NCBI RefSeq assembly: GCF_010183535.1
Contig: NC_071328.1
Location: 434,001-498,000 of the forward strand
Direction of reading: 5' to 3'
Length of the DNA stretch: 64,000 nucleotides
DNA from: Caenorhabditis remanei
Lineage: Eukaryota; Nematoda; Chromadorea; Rhabditida; Rhabditidae
In this document: piece after piece, positions 42,501 through 52,292 of the stretch
Position numbering within the stretch: the first letter of the stretch is position 1
Layout of the letters: each line of letters starts with the position of its first letter
Made by a program: the position numbers and the translations under genes
Notes under the pieces: model-generated
Database searches by the model: none
The model's input: only the letters and a program-made list of their open reading frames with translations
Told to the model about the DNA's origin: nothing

Positions 42501-45500
42501 AAAAACACCGAATGCTCGCCGCCTTCTCCCAGACCGCATGGGGCCGCGCGAAACTCCGAACGTCTGGAGCACTTGACGTCGTTATTGATGTCTTCTCATC
42601 GTCGGAACAAATTGAGGAGAAAGTCGCCGCTGTTTCAGCATTCCGACACTTTGTACATGACACTGCTGGAATGAGACATCTCAGTGAGAACTCGATATTT
42701 GTGAATACGGTGGTGAGGGACGTGAAAAAGTATGTGGAGGAGAATCTGGCGGAATGCGAGCCTGCGGTGGATATCGATTTTGTGCAAAGACTCACAAATG
42801 CTGAAAATGGATCTGGAGATGGTGACAACGGAGCAACTCATCAGAATATCGCTGAATCTGTGGATAGATTGCATAAAGACTTCTATTCAATGTGGTCATA
42901 CGACACACCACAGACGTCGCCAAGAAGAGCCCAATCCGCTTCAATGTCTCCACCATACAATGCGCCGTCGCCTAGCTATAGTTTTCCATCTTCAGTTTCT
43001 TCCAGTGCAGCGTCATCGCCAGCACCAAGACGGTAAGGATTTCAGAGTGAAGAGATGTAAACTATGTGTGTTTCAGGCCAAGCGAAGGAATTCTAGATGA
43101 TTTGAGTGATGTGGAGTCGGATAATGGGGAGGAAAAAGTGGAAAAGGAAGATGTGACGGAGAAGAAAAAGAGACAAGAGAAGAGTGTGAGTTTTCTTTCT
43201 ATTTTCCATTAGGATTTGGGCTCCGCCCCCAAAACTGAAGGTGGAATTAGTTTTCCGTACCAGAGCTCGGCAAGGTTCTTCTAATTAATTAATCATAGTC
43301 GAAAATTTGACTTTTTCGCAAAAGCCGGGTTTTTGGTCTCTCGTTTTATTAGCACGGTAGAGCCCTGACAACTGCGCTTCACCAAAATTCCCTGCCTCTC
43401 AATTTCCCACACAATTTTCTTCGGTTTCGGTAGAGCGCGGTTGTAAGAAGCGCGCCAGCTGTCTCGAGTGACGTGGGGGGATCCGAGGACAGGACAGGAT
43501 ACCAATTCGGGAATTTCTGTTCTTGTTTTCAGGGCGGGGCTTGTAACCAAAATCAAAATTTTGACAATAACATTTTCAGATAATCGAAGGAGAACTATGG
43601 CTCCTCACCTGGCTGGCTCAAGACGATCACAACCTTCAATTCCTTATCCGTCCAGATGTCGTCGACTGCGTTGTCTCCTATCTCCGATCCACCAGTTCTC
43701 CAGACTTCCGAACTTATCGAGTGCTCCGTCGAATGGCTACCCATCGAACTCATGTCTATCGTCTTCTCGACCTGGAATTCCATGTCCGAATCCTCACTGG
43801 TCTTTGTGCTTCGCCGTGTCGAATGTTGAAATACGCTAAGCCTTGTAAACATTGTGACAAGTGTTCGGAGCATGGAAGAGAAATTCTTCGCGAGTTTGCG
43901 AGTCACGTGGATAATAGTTATGGAGATGCTCACATCAATTCACAGTTCACGAAAGAAGACTTTGTGCATCGGACGAAAGCGGCGATCGCTAAAATTGTGT
44001 TGGTCAAGGAGAGAATCCGTCTGGCGAAGGTGCCAGCATTGACAGAGTTGTTTAATGCGTTGGCTCATGTCATGAGCTCACCGGATAACTTTCGAGAGTT
44101 GGGAAAAATGACGACTTACGAGAATGGGCCATCTTTCGCGTCGCAGATCGTTGGAGCCCTGTCGATTCTGATAAGTGGGCAGAAGATTAAGTAAGTTACT
44201 GGTTATTGGCTTCAAACTGAGTTTCAAGAGGTGAAAAATATACCAAAATGTAGATCTCAGCGAGTTCTATTTCTGGGGGCATTTATTATTGTACTGCGGC
44301 CCGGGGTAATGTGCCAAAATGACCCTTTTGCCATGTGAAACATGCCCTTTTTCATAAACTTTTTTTTAAACCAAAGTGGTCAGTTGATTTTGTCGATTAT
44401 CGACTGTTTCTGACCTTGATTTGAAAATCGGAGAACTTTTATTTTTGAACTGGACCTTGAGCAACAATAGAAAACATGATGTTAAAATGTTTCTGCGCAT
44501 CTTTATTCATTTTGAAGCGAGTTAGGACAAGTACACAGAAATTCATTAAAACATTTGTCGCCCCATTCCAGAGAACTCTGTGAAAACGACATGTGGTACT
44601 TCCCGACCGAAGAAGGCGCAGGTGAATGTGCTGTGGAGAATGCTCCAGAATCCGAAGAGCTCCTCCATTTCATAGATGAGAATGACAAGGAGATCGTGGT
44701 GGCGCCAATGAAAAAGATCTGTGAAAATAGTCACTATTTCGAGGGAATGTACTCATCAGACTTTGTGGAGAAGACCGAGGGAATCCGCACGTTTCAAGTA
44801 CAATCCGAATCGTGTCCACCAGAAGATTTTCGACTATTCATTCATCTATTGTCCACGTGTACAGCTGCATGTACAGTAGTGTCGTCTGCTGAGCAATGTG
44901 CCACGTTGTTAGCGGTAAGGTTCCCTAAATATCAAATCTGAGCATATTTTTTTTAAAAATTTAGCTATCCGATCAATTCCTGTGCCCGACGATTTCCAAG
45001 CAACTGTGTGCAGATGATGGACCATTGAGAACTTATCTGAATGGACACAGTCTTCATACATTGTTACCGGTGGCATTGGCTACAAATGCGCATCCAACGT
45101 GAGTTTTAGATGAAATTAGGTTCTCTGGGCGCTAAAAATGGAAAATCTTCAAGTTTATTAAATTTGTTCCTGCAATATCGTAGAAGATTGATACTTGGTG
45201 GTTTTCAAGCATGAAGTATTCAGCTATTCGCACCAGGGTCGAGCGGATTCCAGTTTTGGTCCGTATTGTGTTCTAGAAAGCTCTAAAAATTGGTTCGATT
45301 TGTGTTAAACTTCGTTTTTTTTGGTAGAGATTTCGGTATTATATTGTGCCTTCCGTCATTTCAAAAACGGCTTTTCGCTCAACCCTGGTTTGCACTGAGT
45401 TTTATAAAATAATAACTGAAAATCACCGAATACTGTAGTTTTCTGACCACTTTATGCGCCTTTAAAGTTCAAAAAGTCTTTCTGTACCAAAAATCAAAAA

Positions 45501-45660
45501 AATGCCCGTTTCCAGACTCCTCGACACCGTCTACCTCACGCTCGTCCGTTTCTCGTCATCTGAAGACGTGACGAAAGCATTGGAAGCTATCTGTGAGAAT
45601 TCTACAGTCGTCAACACATTCGTCACAAGTTTACGCACTTTTTTGACAACGAAATGTTAA
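36502..45660 (+). CDS. Armadillo-repeat and BTB protein, ARMC5-like
   Basis: Eleven exons, in phase, giving 921 residues: 36502-36761, 36812-36933, 37845-38065, 40490-40626, 41243-41344, 42451-43032, 43077-43185, 43580-44190, 44572-44914, 44965-45098 and 45516-45660. Helical armadillo-type repeats fill the N-terminal part (ISILANCCY, RVSMCRLIGNLCNN, NLVTQCLRIFLSLSNHS). A Ser/Pro-rich and acidic linker lies near 400-510. A BTB/POZ-like domain lies near 725-830 (IVVAPMKKICENSHYFEGMY). Order and length match human ARMC5 (935 residues, ARM then BTB). Known role of that family: substrate adaptor of a CUL3 ubiquitin ligase acting on RNA polymerase II. Assignment by architecture is inference. A Cys-rich patch (CKHCDKCSEHG, near residue 590) is unusual. 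Intron 3 (2.4 kb) hosts a nested antisense gene. The stop codon lies 94 bp from the convergent channel gene. Confidence 0.88.
37516..37805. repeat. TIR element, family B (ARMC5-like intron 2)
   Basis: Terminal inverted repeats TTGCAAACCGGGCCGG (left) and CCGGCCCGGTTTGCAA (right), continuing through AACTCGCTT/AAGCGAGTT and ATGAGCTCAAAAATTTACCA against its inverse. Length is about 290 bp. Relatives lie at 40685-40995, 44203-44525 and 48390-49580. The interior is non-coding. Confidence 0.85.
38245..38638 (-). CDS. dap-1: Death-associated protein 1 (DAP1) homologue, nested gene
   Basis: Two exons, 38456-38638 and 38245-38385, in phase, giving 107 residues, close to the ~102 of vertebrate DAP1. 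The N-terminal block EMKIGHPPATKVGGRRIV matches the DAP1 signature (K-x-GHPPAVK-x-GG-x-RIV). The C-terminus QHQFQPRKQTH matches its QHIQQPRK end. The protein is small, hydrophilic and probably disordered, and the middle is Ser/Asp/Asn-rich. In vertebrates DAP1 is a target of mTOR and a negative regulator of autophagy; transfer of that role here is inference. The gene lies wholly inside intron 3 of the ARMC5-like gene on the opposite strand. An acceptor (TACTTTCAG) about 46 bases before the ATG suggests trans-splicing. A GC-rich promoter-like stretch lies upstream at about 38830-39000. Confidence 0.88.
38639..40489. other. Rest of ARMC5-like intron 3
   Basis: Holds the upstream region of the nested DAP1 gene (GC-rich at 38830-39000 with CGGGGCTCCCC and CTCTCTGCCG) and a small hairpin (about 39450-39492). 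An open frame at 39849-40175 shows no recognisable domain. An AGAGCGCTCTT palindrome lies at 39729. No further exon is supported. Confidence 0.5.
40685..40995. repeat. Family B-related element (ARMC5-like intron 4)
   Basis: The left side ATGAGCTGAAAAATATACCC and CAAATGCGGATCTCAGTGAG and the right side GATATACATTTTAAAACG...CGGCTCATAA are degenerate inverses. The outer ends AATTCGCTTCAAACTGGGTT and ACCGGTTCAAAATAG are more diverged than in the 37516 copy. Confidence 0.65.
41570..42115. repeat. Nested foldback (family A variant) in ARMC5-like intron 5
   Basis: Outer arms: GTTGACAACTTTCTTGTACG at about 41600 and CGTACAAAAAAGTTGTCAAC at about 42060. Between them lie inverse segments (CACAGGGTCTAGGGGTGAGT and ACTCATCCCGAGACCCTGTG). 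An inner piece (41701-41960) has its own GCGCTCCAC / GGAGCGCG ends. The arrangement suggests one element inserted into another. A variant with the same outer arms is at 60560-60785. Confidence 0.7.
44203..44525. repeat. Family B-related element (ARMC5-like intron 8)
   Basis: Begins with TTGGCTTCAAACTGAGTTTC and ACCAAAATGTAGATCTCAGC, and ends with TTTGAAGCGAGTTAGGACAA. The interior TTGATTTTGTCGATTATCGA and TTAAAATGTTTCTGCGCATC recur in the channel-intron element at 48555-48700. Confidence 0.65.
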
Positions 45661-45754
45661 TTTCTTTTTGTTTTGAGTTTTTCGAGTATCTGTAATATGG
45701 TTGTGGCGGGTTAATTTTTTATACAACAGTTTATTCAATAAGATTTTATTCCAA
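45661..45754. other. Convergent 3' gap of 94 bp
   Basis: Separates the ARMC5-like stop from the channel stop. A TTTATT (AATAAA on the minus strand) lies at about 45744-45749. AT-rich sequence (ATAAGATTTTATT) could serve both 3' ends, so the transcripts probably overlap at their tails. Confidence 0.5.
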
Positions 45755-48700
45755 TTACTGAACCTTCTTTTCCTCTTCCTTCTTATCCTCCGGCTCATCA
45801 TCACTGCTATCCATTTCTCCATGACGTTTATCCATATGGTCGATTTCTTTTTTGACATCTTCTACATCTTTAATTCGGTGATCGTTCTCTATCTCATCAT
45901 CATCAGGCGCTATCTTAATAGCTCCACCCGACACACAGAAGGCGCCCATAACAAGAAGCAATCCGGTCATCTGAAAACTTCTCTCTCTTCTCTGTCAGTA
46001 TGTCTGGATGTCTGAATATCTGGATGTCCAGAATTAATACCTCAACGACAGAAATCACTGAGAGCCCCAACCATAGGCCAGCTTGTCCTCCCAAATCGTT
46101 GATCACATTGCTCACCTAAAGTTTGAAGTTCATTAGACCGTACTTTGATGAAATAAGACCTACCGTATACCCAGCGGTCTCCGTGTACAACTCATAACTC
46201 AACGTCTCCAAAAACACTTGTAGAATCATTCCGTTATTATTATACCATGTTTGACAAGCGGATTTGGAGCCGAAATTCGAGTTGGAGGAGGAGCAGCTAC
46301 CGACCTGAATTTGGATATCCCGATTCGGGGTTTACAGACAGACAAGACATACCCCTGCGGTTGATGACGTGGCGACATAATAACTAGTAGACGGAAACTG
46401 TGCCAGGGATACTGTTGGTGTGTAGGTGGATTCATCACATGGAGGACTACAAGAGCACTCGACGAGCAGGTCGATATTGGGATTGGAATTTGTTTGGTTT
46501 CCTTTAAGGGTTTGCAGGCAGTCCACTATAACCATAGGAATACAAACGCGTTCTACTGAAAAAATAAACTTACAATCCGCCTTAACAGGTTGACACGCAG
46601 TATCACTCGGACCCAACGCCATTCTTGGATTAGCACAATTGCATTTAGCTACAGTATCCCGTTGTTTACACCCGTTGAAACAGGTCTCCAAAGTATATGT
46701 GTAATCCTATAATTTTGAATGTGGGTATGGAGGACAAACAGATGTACAGACAGACCTGATAATAGTCGGTGGTTTCTGGCTCACGGTCTAGGCACTTGCC
46801 ATAGGGACGCTTGGCGCGCACGTGTTGGGTCTGTAACGTGTTTTTTTTGACTCCGCCAGTTAAGCACTATCTCCTCACCAATGTGACAGAAACAGCACTC
46901 TCATATCCAACTCCTGCATCGATTCCGTTCGAATCTAATCCTGGCTCATTTCCTCGCGAGTTCACGCCGACACGCGCGCCAGCCAGTCGAGTTGTTGGCA
47001 GGAAGTCGGTGGCGCCGCCCGTTTTGGTTTGCTGGGTTTTAGTAAATGTTATTCTGGTAGGTTTAGTTATGGGCTATATTTTTGTGGTTTACAAGTTTTT
47101 GATATCTTTGGATGCTTTTAAGATATGCGCCTTTAAAGATTGATATCAGAGGGCAAAGGAACAGAGAAGCGAGAAAACTTTAAAGGCGCATATCTCAAAG
47201 GGGGGTGGAGCTATCAAAAAGTAGTCAACTACAAAAATAAAGATCGAGATTTTATCTATTCAACCTATTTAAATTTAAAACTGTAAAGCTACAGGGAGCA
47301 CTGTAACAGAAAGTTGAAATGTCCGTATTTTTCAAATTTTTGTGGAATTGGTGACTTGTTTTTTTTTCAGGTTTTACAGTTTTCAGGTTTTTATGCTATT
47401 TGACTTACCGTTACTGTCAACATCAATTTCAATCCAAACTGTATCCCTTCTCTGCTCACAGAATAGTTTAACGAGGCGTCCTCGTTGAACGAGTAGCACG
47501 CTCCATAAACCGGATCAATGAACTTTTTGAAATCGGACCTGAAATTTTTTAATCTTCATATATTTTGAACACTACAGCACACTTACTCAGCACACGGTGC
47601 TCCAGCAAAACTACAATCCTGGACTAGATCCGCATATGTATATAAGGCTGGTGCTTTGTTGGCCTCACTGATAAGATTCGCCTCGAGGACTAAGGCGTCA
47701 GCGGCACGAGCGTCCAAATCGTACTCCTCAGTTTTTTCTTCCTGAAAAAGTGAGTCCGTTTGAATCTGTGTCTAATTTCAGTAATTACGTAGAGCCCCCA
47801 CTTGTCAGCGGTGTAGGTGCCATCCACGGCGGCCGAATAGGCATTCATTAGGCTCTTGACTCCTTGGAAAGCAGAGTTTGATTTGACAACCGAGTACTTA
47901 TAGGGATTCATGTTGCATACAGTGACCACGGGGAAGATCTGAATGTAAGTATAACAATTTGGGAAAACCATCAAAATTTGAGAAAAATTGTAAGTTTCCT
48001 AAGAAAAATGTTGTACTGAGATTGTTATGGCACCATTTTACAGATTATTTTGAAAAGATTTTTAAATTTTGGAGTTTAAAATTTTTTTTGAAGTTTTAGG
48101 GTTTTTGAGGTATGCGTCTTTAATTGTAAACTATCTGTAAAGACTCATAGCTCAAAGCCCTGCTTTTTCAACTGTCGCCTTTTTTTTGAGATCATCTAAA
48201 ACTAAAACTTGATTTTCGGCGGACTCCTAGACACCGTGCTTCCCCACTTACCTGTTTCTGAAACAAGATCTCCGTATTAACAGTAGCCGGATAGGAGAAG
48301 AACTTGGCAATCAGAATATACAACTCATAACCAAACATTCCAAGCACAAAGACGAAAATGGCGATCCAGAAGATTCGGGAGATCTGAATATTTGGGAAAT
48401 ATACCAAAATGTAGATATCTGCGAGTTATATGTCTCTGATAGAATACGTGTACTTTTGACATGTTTACCCGTCCCGTAGTACAATAATGAATCCTTAGCA
48501 GGTATTTATCATATCAGTGTCATAGAACTCGCCGCAATCTACATTTTCAGTTGATTTTGTCGATTATCGACTGTTCCTGCCATTGATTTGAAAATTGGAA
48601 AACTTTTAATTTTGAACTGGACTCTTTTTTCAAGTCAAAACTGTTGAACAACGTTCATAAATACAAAATATATTGTTAAAATGTTTCCGCGCATCTTTAA

Positions 48701-49701
48701 CACCGTGTTATATGTTCAGAAGTTCAAAATAGTATGTTTGGCTAAATCGTTATAACTCATCGTAAAATATTCCGAATCGGCCGAAAATTTAAAAAAAAGA
48801 TGCATACTTTATCAACATAATTCCTATTAGATTTTCAAAACCGCCAGCCGGGCTAAAGTGTCATCTTTCTCTTTTAGTCATTTTACTACTCTGGATCGCA
48901 AGCGGTCTCATATTGGATCATTCCCCGTTTTTTTTCATTCCCCGTTTTTTTTTCATTCAGGTCGGGCTTACATCACTTGTTAGGAAGACGTAAGGAATCA
49001 AACGGACAATCGACATGGTAATGGAGAACTGTAGTTGGAATACGCTGATGAACGAATATGCCGTAAAAATCGAGCAAGGGTTGAAGAATTGGGCAAAGAA
49101 AAGAAGAGAACAAATCAAAAAGAATGTGAGTAACCAAAAGCAAGAATGGGATGAAAAGAAGGCTTACGCCATACTTCAAAGGAAGAGAAAGCTGGAAAAA
49201 CTCAAGAAGCTCCGGAAAGCTCAGAGGATGAAGGTCATGAAAATCAGACGCCGAACGTGGATAACATTCCGAGTCTTCGTTATGACCTTAGATAGCAAAA
49301 TCGTGACTTTGGAAACACTGGATATCAAATCTAATACCTACAAGCATGCTAATTCATCTCCGATCTCCCACGAAAAAACGTTCGTTCCAAGAAATAAGAA
49401 AAAGAAAAAGTCGCATTTGTGCTACGAATACAAGTATTTGGAACACGGCTAAATTGAACTCGTACACATTTTTCCCTATCACGTACCTTGCGGACGTAAA
49501 TAAATTATTATTATTATTCATAGAACTCGAAGAGATCTACATTTTGGTATATTTTTCAGCTCATAAGATTGAGTTTCTAGCCAGTATTCTAACTTCTACG
49601 AAACTAACCTTATTATTGGCATTTGCCACATGCGGCACCACAGCTACAGTACTCCAATTGGAGAAATCTTTGAATATCTGCACAAAACCACTGCCTCTCA
49701 T
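45755..49701 (-). CDS. DEG/ENaC (ASIC-like) sodium channel subunit
   Basis: Twelve exons, in phase, giving 551 residues: 49609-49701, 48252-48383, 47789-47938, 47587-47741, 47409-47538, 46879-47031, 46756-46830, 46574-46706, 46353-46555, 46164-46304, 46041-46115 and 45755-45970. Landmarks: cytosolic WSTVAVVPHVANANNK; TM1 (FWIAIFVFVLGMFGYELYI, about 36-56); FPVVTVCNMNPYK after it; a large Cys-rich extracellular domain (CNCANPRMALG, LLVECSCSPPC); LQVFLETLSYE; then GGQAGLWLGLSVISVVE with the G-x-S selectivity sequence leading into TM2 (about 467-492); and an acidic/Lys tail. These channels are trimeric and amiloride-sensitive. From memory the C. elegans counterpart could be asic-2, unverified. 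The start is the first ATG of exon 1; an acceptor-like AAACAG lies about 20 bases upstream. Intron 1 (1.2 kb) holds a transposon-like insert with its own ORF. Confidence 0.93.
47085..47262. repeat. Family A foldback (channel gene intron)
   Basis: TTAAGATATGCGCCTTTAAA opposite TTTAAAGGCGCATATCTCAA, with outer GGTTTACAAGTTTTTGAT / ATCAAAAAGTAGTCAAC. The centre is GATTGATATCAGAGGGCAAA. It lies in the intron between the exons ending at 47031 and starting at 47409. Confidence 0.75.
48390..49580. mobile_element. Composite TIR element with an ORF (channel intron 1)
   Basis: The left end AAATATACCAAAATGTAGAT (about 48400) has its inverse ATCTACATTTTGGTATATTT at about 49537-49556, followed by TTCAGCTCATAAGATTGAGT as in family B copies. 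A second inverse (CAATCTACATTTTCAG) closes a small inner hairpin at about 48555. Between 48555 and 49500 lie sequence shared with 44388-44510 and a plus-strand ORF (49015-49452). I interpret this as a DNA-transposon-like unit, possibly with captured sequence. The boundaries are approximate. Confidence 0.45.
49015..49452 (+). CDS. Hypothetical basic coiled-coil-like protein (nested, doubtful)
   Basis: A single uninterrupted ORF of 145 codons lies inside intron 1 of the channel gene on the opposite strand. It starts MVMENCSWNTLMNEY. Residues about 20-80 are very rich in Lys/Arg with heptad-like spacing (QEWDEKKAYAILQRKRKLEK), suggesting a basic helix. No catalytic motif or known domain is recognised. 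An AAATAAATTA polyadenylation-like signal follows at about 49498. A TTTTTCATTCAG acceptor-like sequence precedes it at about 48950-48960, so the ORF could be an exon of a transcribed unit. It sits between inverted family B ends, so it may be transposon cargo or a retained fragment. It could also be a chance frame. Confidence 0.3.
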   Translation: MVMENCSWNTLMNEYAVKIEQGLKNWAKKRREQIKKNVSNQKQEWDEKKAYAILQRKRKLEKLKKLRKAQRMKVMKIRRRTWITFRVFVMTLDSKIVTLETLDIKSNTYKHANSSPISHEKTFVPRNKKKKKSHLCYEYKYLEHG

Positions 49702-52292
49702 TTTCAGGGAAAAGGAGTTGTGAGATGTTTCTGTTTCCAATTTTTGTGCCGTTTCGTCATGGTTACCTCATGGAATATTTCATAAGACAGGTATTGTTTG
49801 TTCTTTTTTCTTCTAAATTTTTAATGTTCCCGATCCCTCTGTGTGTCGGTTTGTTCCCCTTCCCCCTTGAAAACTTATTTCTCCCAAAATCTGAAATATA
49901 TATCATATCACAAATATATATCCCTCTGACGTTATCAGAGCAGCTGAATCTCTATATCAGGTGGTGGCTGTGAGAGGAGATTAGCCATAAGCCTTTCCTA
50001 TTTTGTGCTCGGTAGAACGGAAAATAAGCTGGTTGATATAGAAATCGTATAGTTGGTGAGGTATACGACAAAAAAAGTATTTCAGGAAATTGGAAACTGG
50101 CTGGGGCGCTTGTGGCGCGAAGCTTCCGGTTAGAGAAGGCTCCTGAGCTTTGAAAACGATTAAACTCGTATTAAGTACTTTAAGACACGCTAATTTTGAA
50201 AAGTTCACTAATTTCTGCACCGAAAGCTTCACTGGATCTAAATATAGGAGTTTTAAGGTCATTTTTAGTGATTGTTAGTCAGTTTTGGTACTTTTTACAT
50301 TTTTTTGTGTTTCTGAATGTTCTGTGTCTTTTTTCTCGAAACTTTTTTGTCAGAACATTTTTGGACGTCGTAGAAACACGTAGGACACATATATACTTCA
50401 AAAGTCGGTTTCAAAATTCCATATAAACCCCGCAAAATTTACCTAAAACTCAGATATCTCGGTGTACAGTATAGCTCTCGGAAAAAAATACGTCGGAAAT
50501 TCGGAATCAGCGTGCTTGGAAGTGTACAACAAAACCTCAAAGTTTGTCTGGTCTAACCTTATAAAATAACGTAAATGTCAAAATGCGTTACTAATGAAAA
50601 AGCGTCCTAGGCGCGCCAGACAGTGTTTTTTTTCAATTCCAGTGAACCCCTGTTCTTTTGACTCGTTTTTGACGTATTTTTTGCCGTGATTGTTGCTCAG
50701 CGCTACTCGTGTTCAATATTCTTTGTCATTTCTTTGTGGGCCTCCCTGGGGCATTCTAGAACCTTCCAAAGCAAACACCTCCTCTTGTGGACCACTAGTC
50801 CCCTCTTCTCGGACCGTTCCTCATTAAATGACGTCATTGCCATCTGCATGTCCGTTCTCTCCGTTCTCTTTCTCTCTCCATCACACCAGCTGCACATTTA
50901 TTGTCCCTCTGTCCCTGCTGACCATCCGGCGACCCCCCCCCCCTCTCAGGCCATTTGACCATCACATCACTCCGTCGTCCGTCTGTTTCTATCCCTCCGC
51001 GCGCGCGGATGGAGGGAGAAAGAGGTCACATGGAATAGAAGATGAAGGGGGATGGTTATGGGTGGAAGAGGCGTTGATAAACAGACAGTTGGGAATGTTG
51101 ATGGTGGAGCGATGTTGCAGAGTTGGAATGTAGATTGTAAGGATGGAAAGCTTGTTATGGGTGGTATACCCGGAAAAACTTGGAAAAATGTTTTTTTTTA
51201 AATTTTACGCAGGTACCATGGAGAACTGGTATTCGAACGGTGGAGATTAAAATTTTTTTTAAAAATCGGTGTTTCAGAAGTTTTCATATGTTAAATCAGC
51301 TGAAAGACGCTGTTTTAAAAGAAAAAAAAACACTTTTTTGAAAATTTCCGGTTGAGCGCGGTTGTACAAAAAAGGGGTATATGGAATGCAAGAATAGTGA
51401 AAAACTGCTATAATTAGAGGTTCAGAAGGTTAGTTTAGTGAAAAATCGACAGTTTTTATGGAAAAAATTGTGATTTTTAGTATATTTTTTTGGTGATTTT
51501 TGGTAGTTTTTCCATGTGGAACAATCGAAAAAAGTACTTTTCGCAACAATTTCAGGTAATTGCAACCAGTGGAGTAATTTGAAAATGGGAAAGAATCGAA
51601 GCATATTCTACAGATAAAAATTACTGATTTCCGCTGAAAATTCAAATTTTCTCACTGCGCGGAATCTACTGACAAGCTCCCCCTTTATCACCGTCTCCTC
51701 TCCTTGGCGTTTTTGTCTCCCTCGTGGCCGAGTGGTTAACGAGTCTGCTTTTGGCGCGGTGAGTCTCTGGTTCGATTCCTTCCCCTGCTCAAAACTTGTT
51801 TTCTTTTTTTTTGGACTTCCTTTAATACATTTCAATAAATTAAGATTTATAAAACTGAAAAAATAGAAAAAACATGTACTGTATTTACAAATAATTGCAG
51901 AAGAGTTTTTTGACTAAATATTAGACAAAAAATAACAAAAATAACTGGGAAAGAGAGTGGGACAGGGACTGAGTGAACGTATGCGTTTCGAGACGAAAAA
52001 AAAATGCATAAGAAGAGATAAGTGAGAATTCCCGTAAAAGACAAATTAAAGTAATTGGTTTGGAAAGGGGGGAGTTTTGAGGACTTAACTATTTTTTGAG
52101 ACTTTTTTTGTAGGTTTCTTACCAGTTTTTGCAGTGAAAATAATACAACAAGAAAGGGGGCGGGGTTTCAATTTTTTTGAAAGATTTTTAAAGTTTTGAA
52201 GATTTTTGAAAGAAAAAGGATAAGTATTATGAATCGATAGGGGAGAGAAAGTAAGAAGTTCCTAAAATGGATTAAGCCTAAAGAGACTGGAT
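49702..52292. other. Intergenic region upstream of the channel gene
   Basis: No exon is supported. Contents: a CGCG...GCGCCAG motif copy at about 50603; a GC/CT-rich stretch at 50870-51070 (C run near 50935-50942, CGCGCGCG near 51000) that resembles a promoter; a GAGCGCGGTTGTA motif at 51353; and a tRNA-like element at 51716-51790. Below 52292 lies the 3' flank of the next minus-strand gene. Confidence 0.6.
51716..51790 (+). mobile_element. tRNA-like element (Ser/Leu-like head)
   Basis: GTGGCCGAGTGGTTAACGAG is a textbook A-box region, and CTGGTTCGATTCC a B box. Spacing fits a tRNA, but the D stem lacks its usual 3' side and the T stem and acceptor stem do not pair. It is therefore a degenerate tRNA or a tRNA-derived repeat head and not a working gene. 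Confidence 0.5.

Noticed and set aside
51716..51790. A functional tRNA-Ser/Leu gene
   Set aside because: A and B boxes are excellent, but the D stem, T stem and acceptor stem do not pair and there is no proper variable arm, so it was recorded as tRNA-like only.
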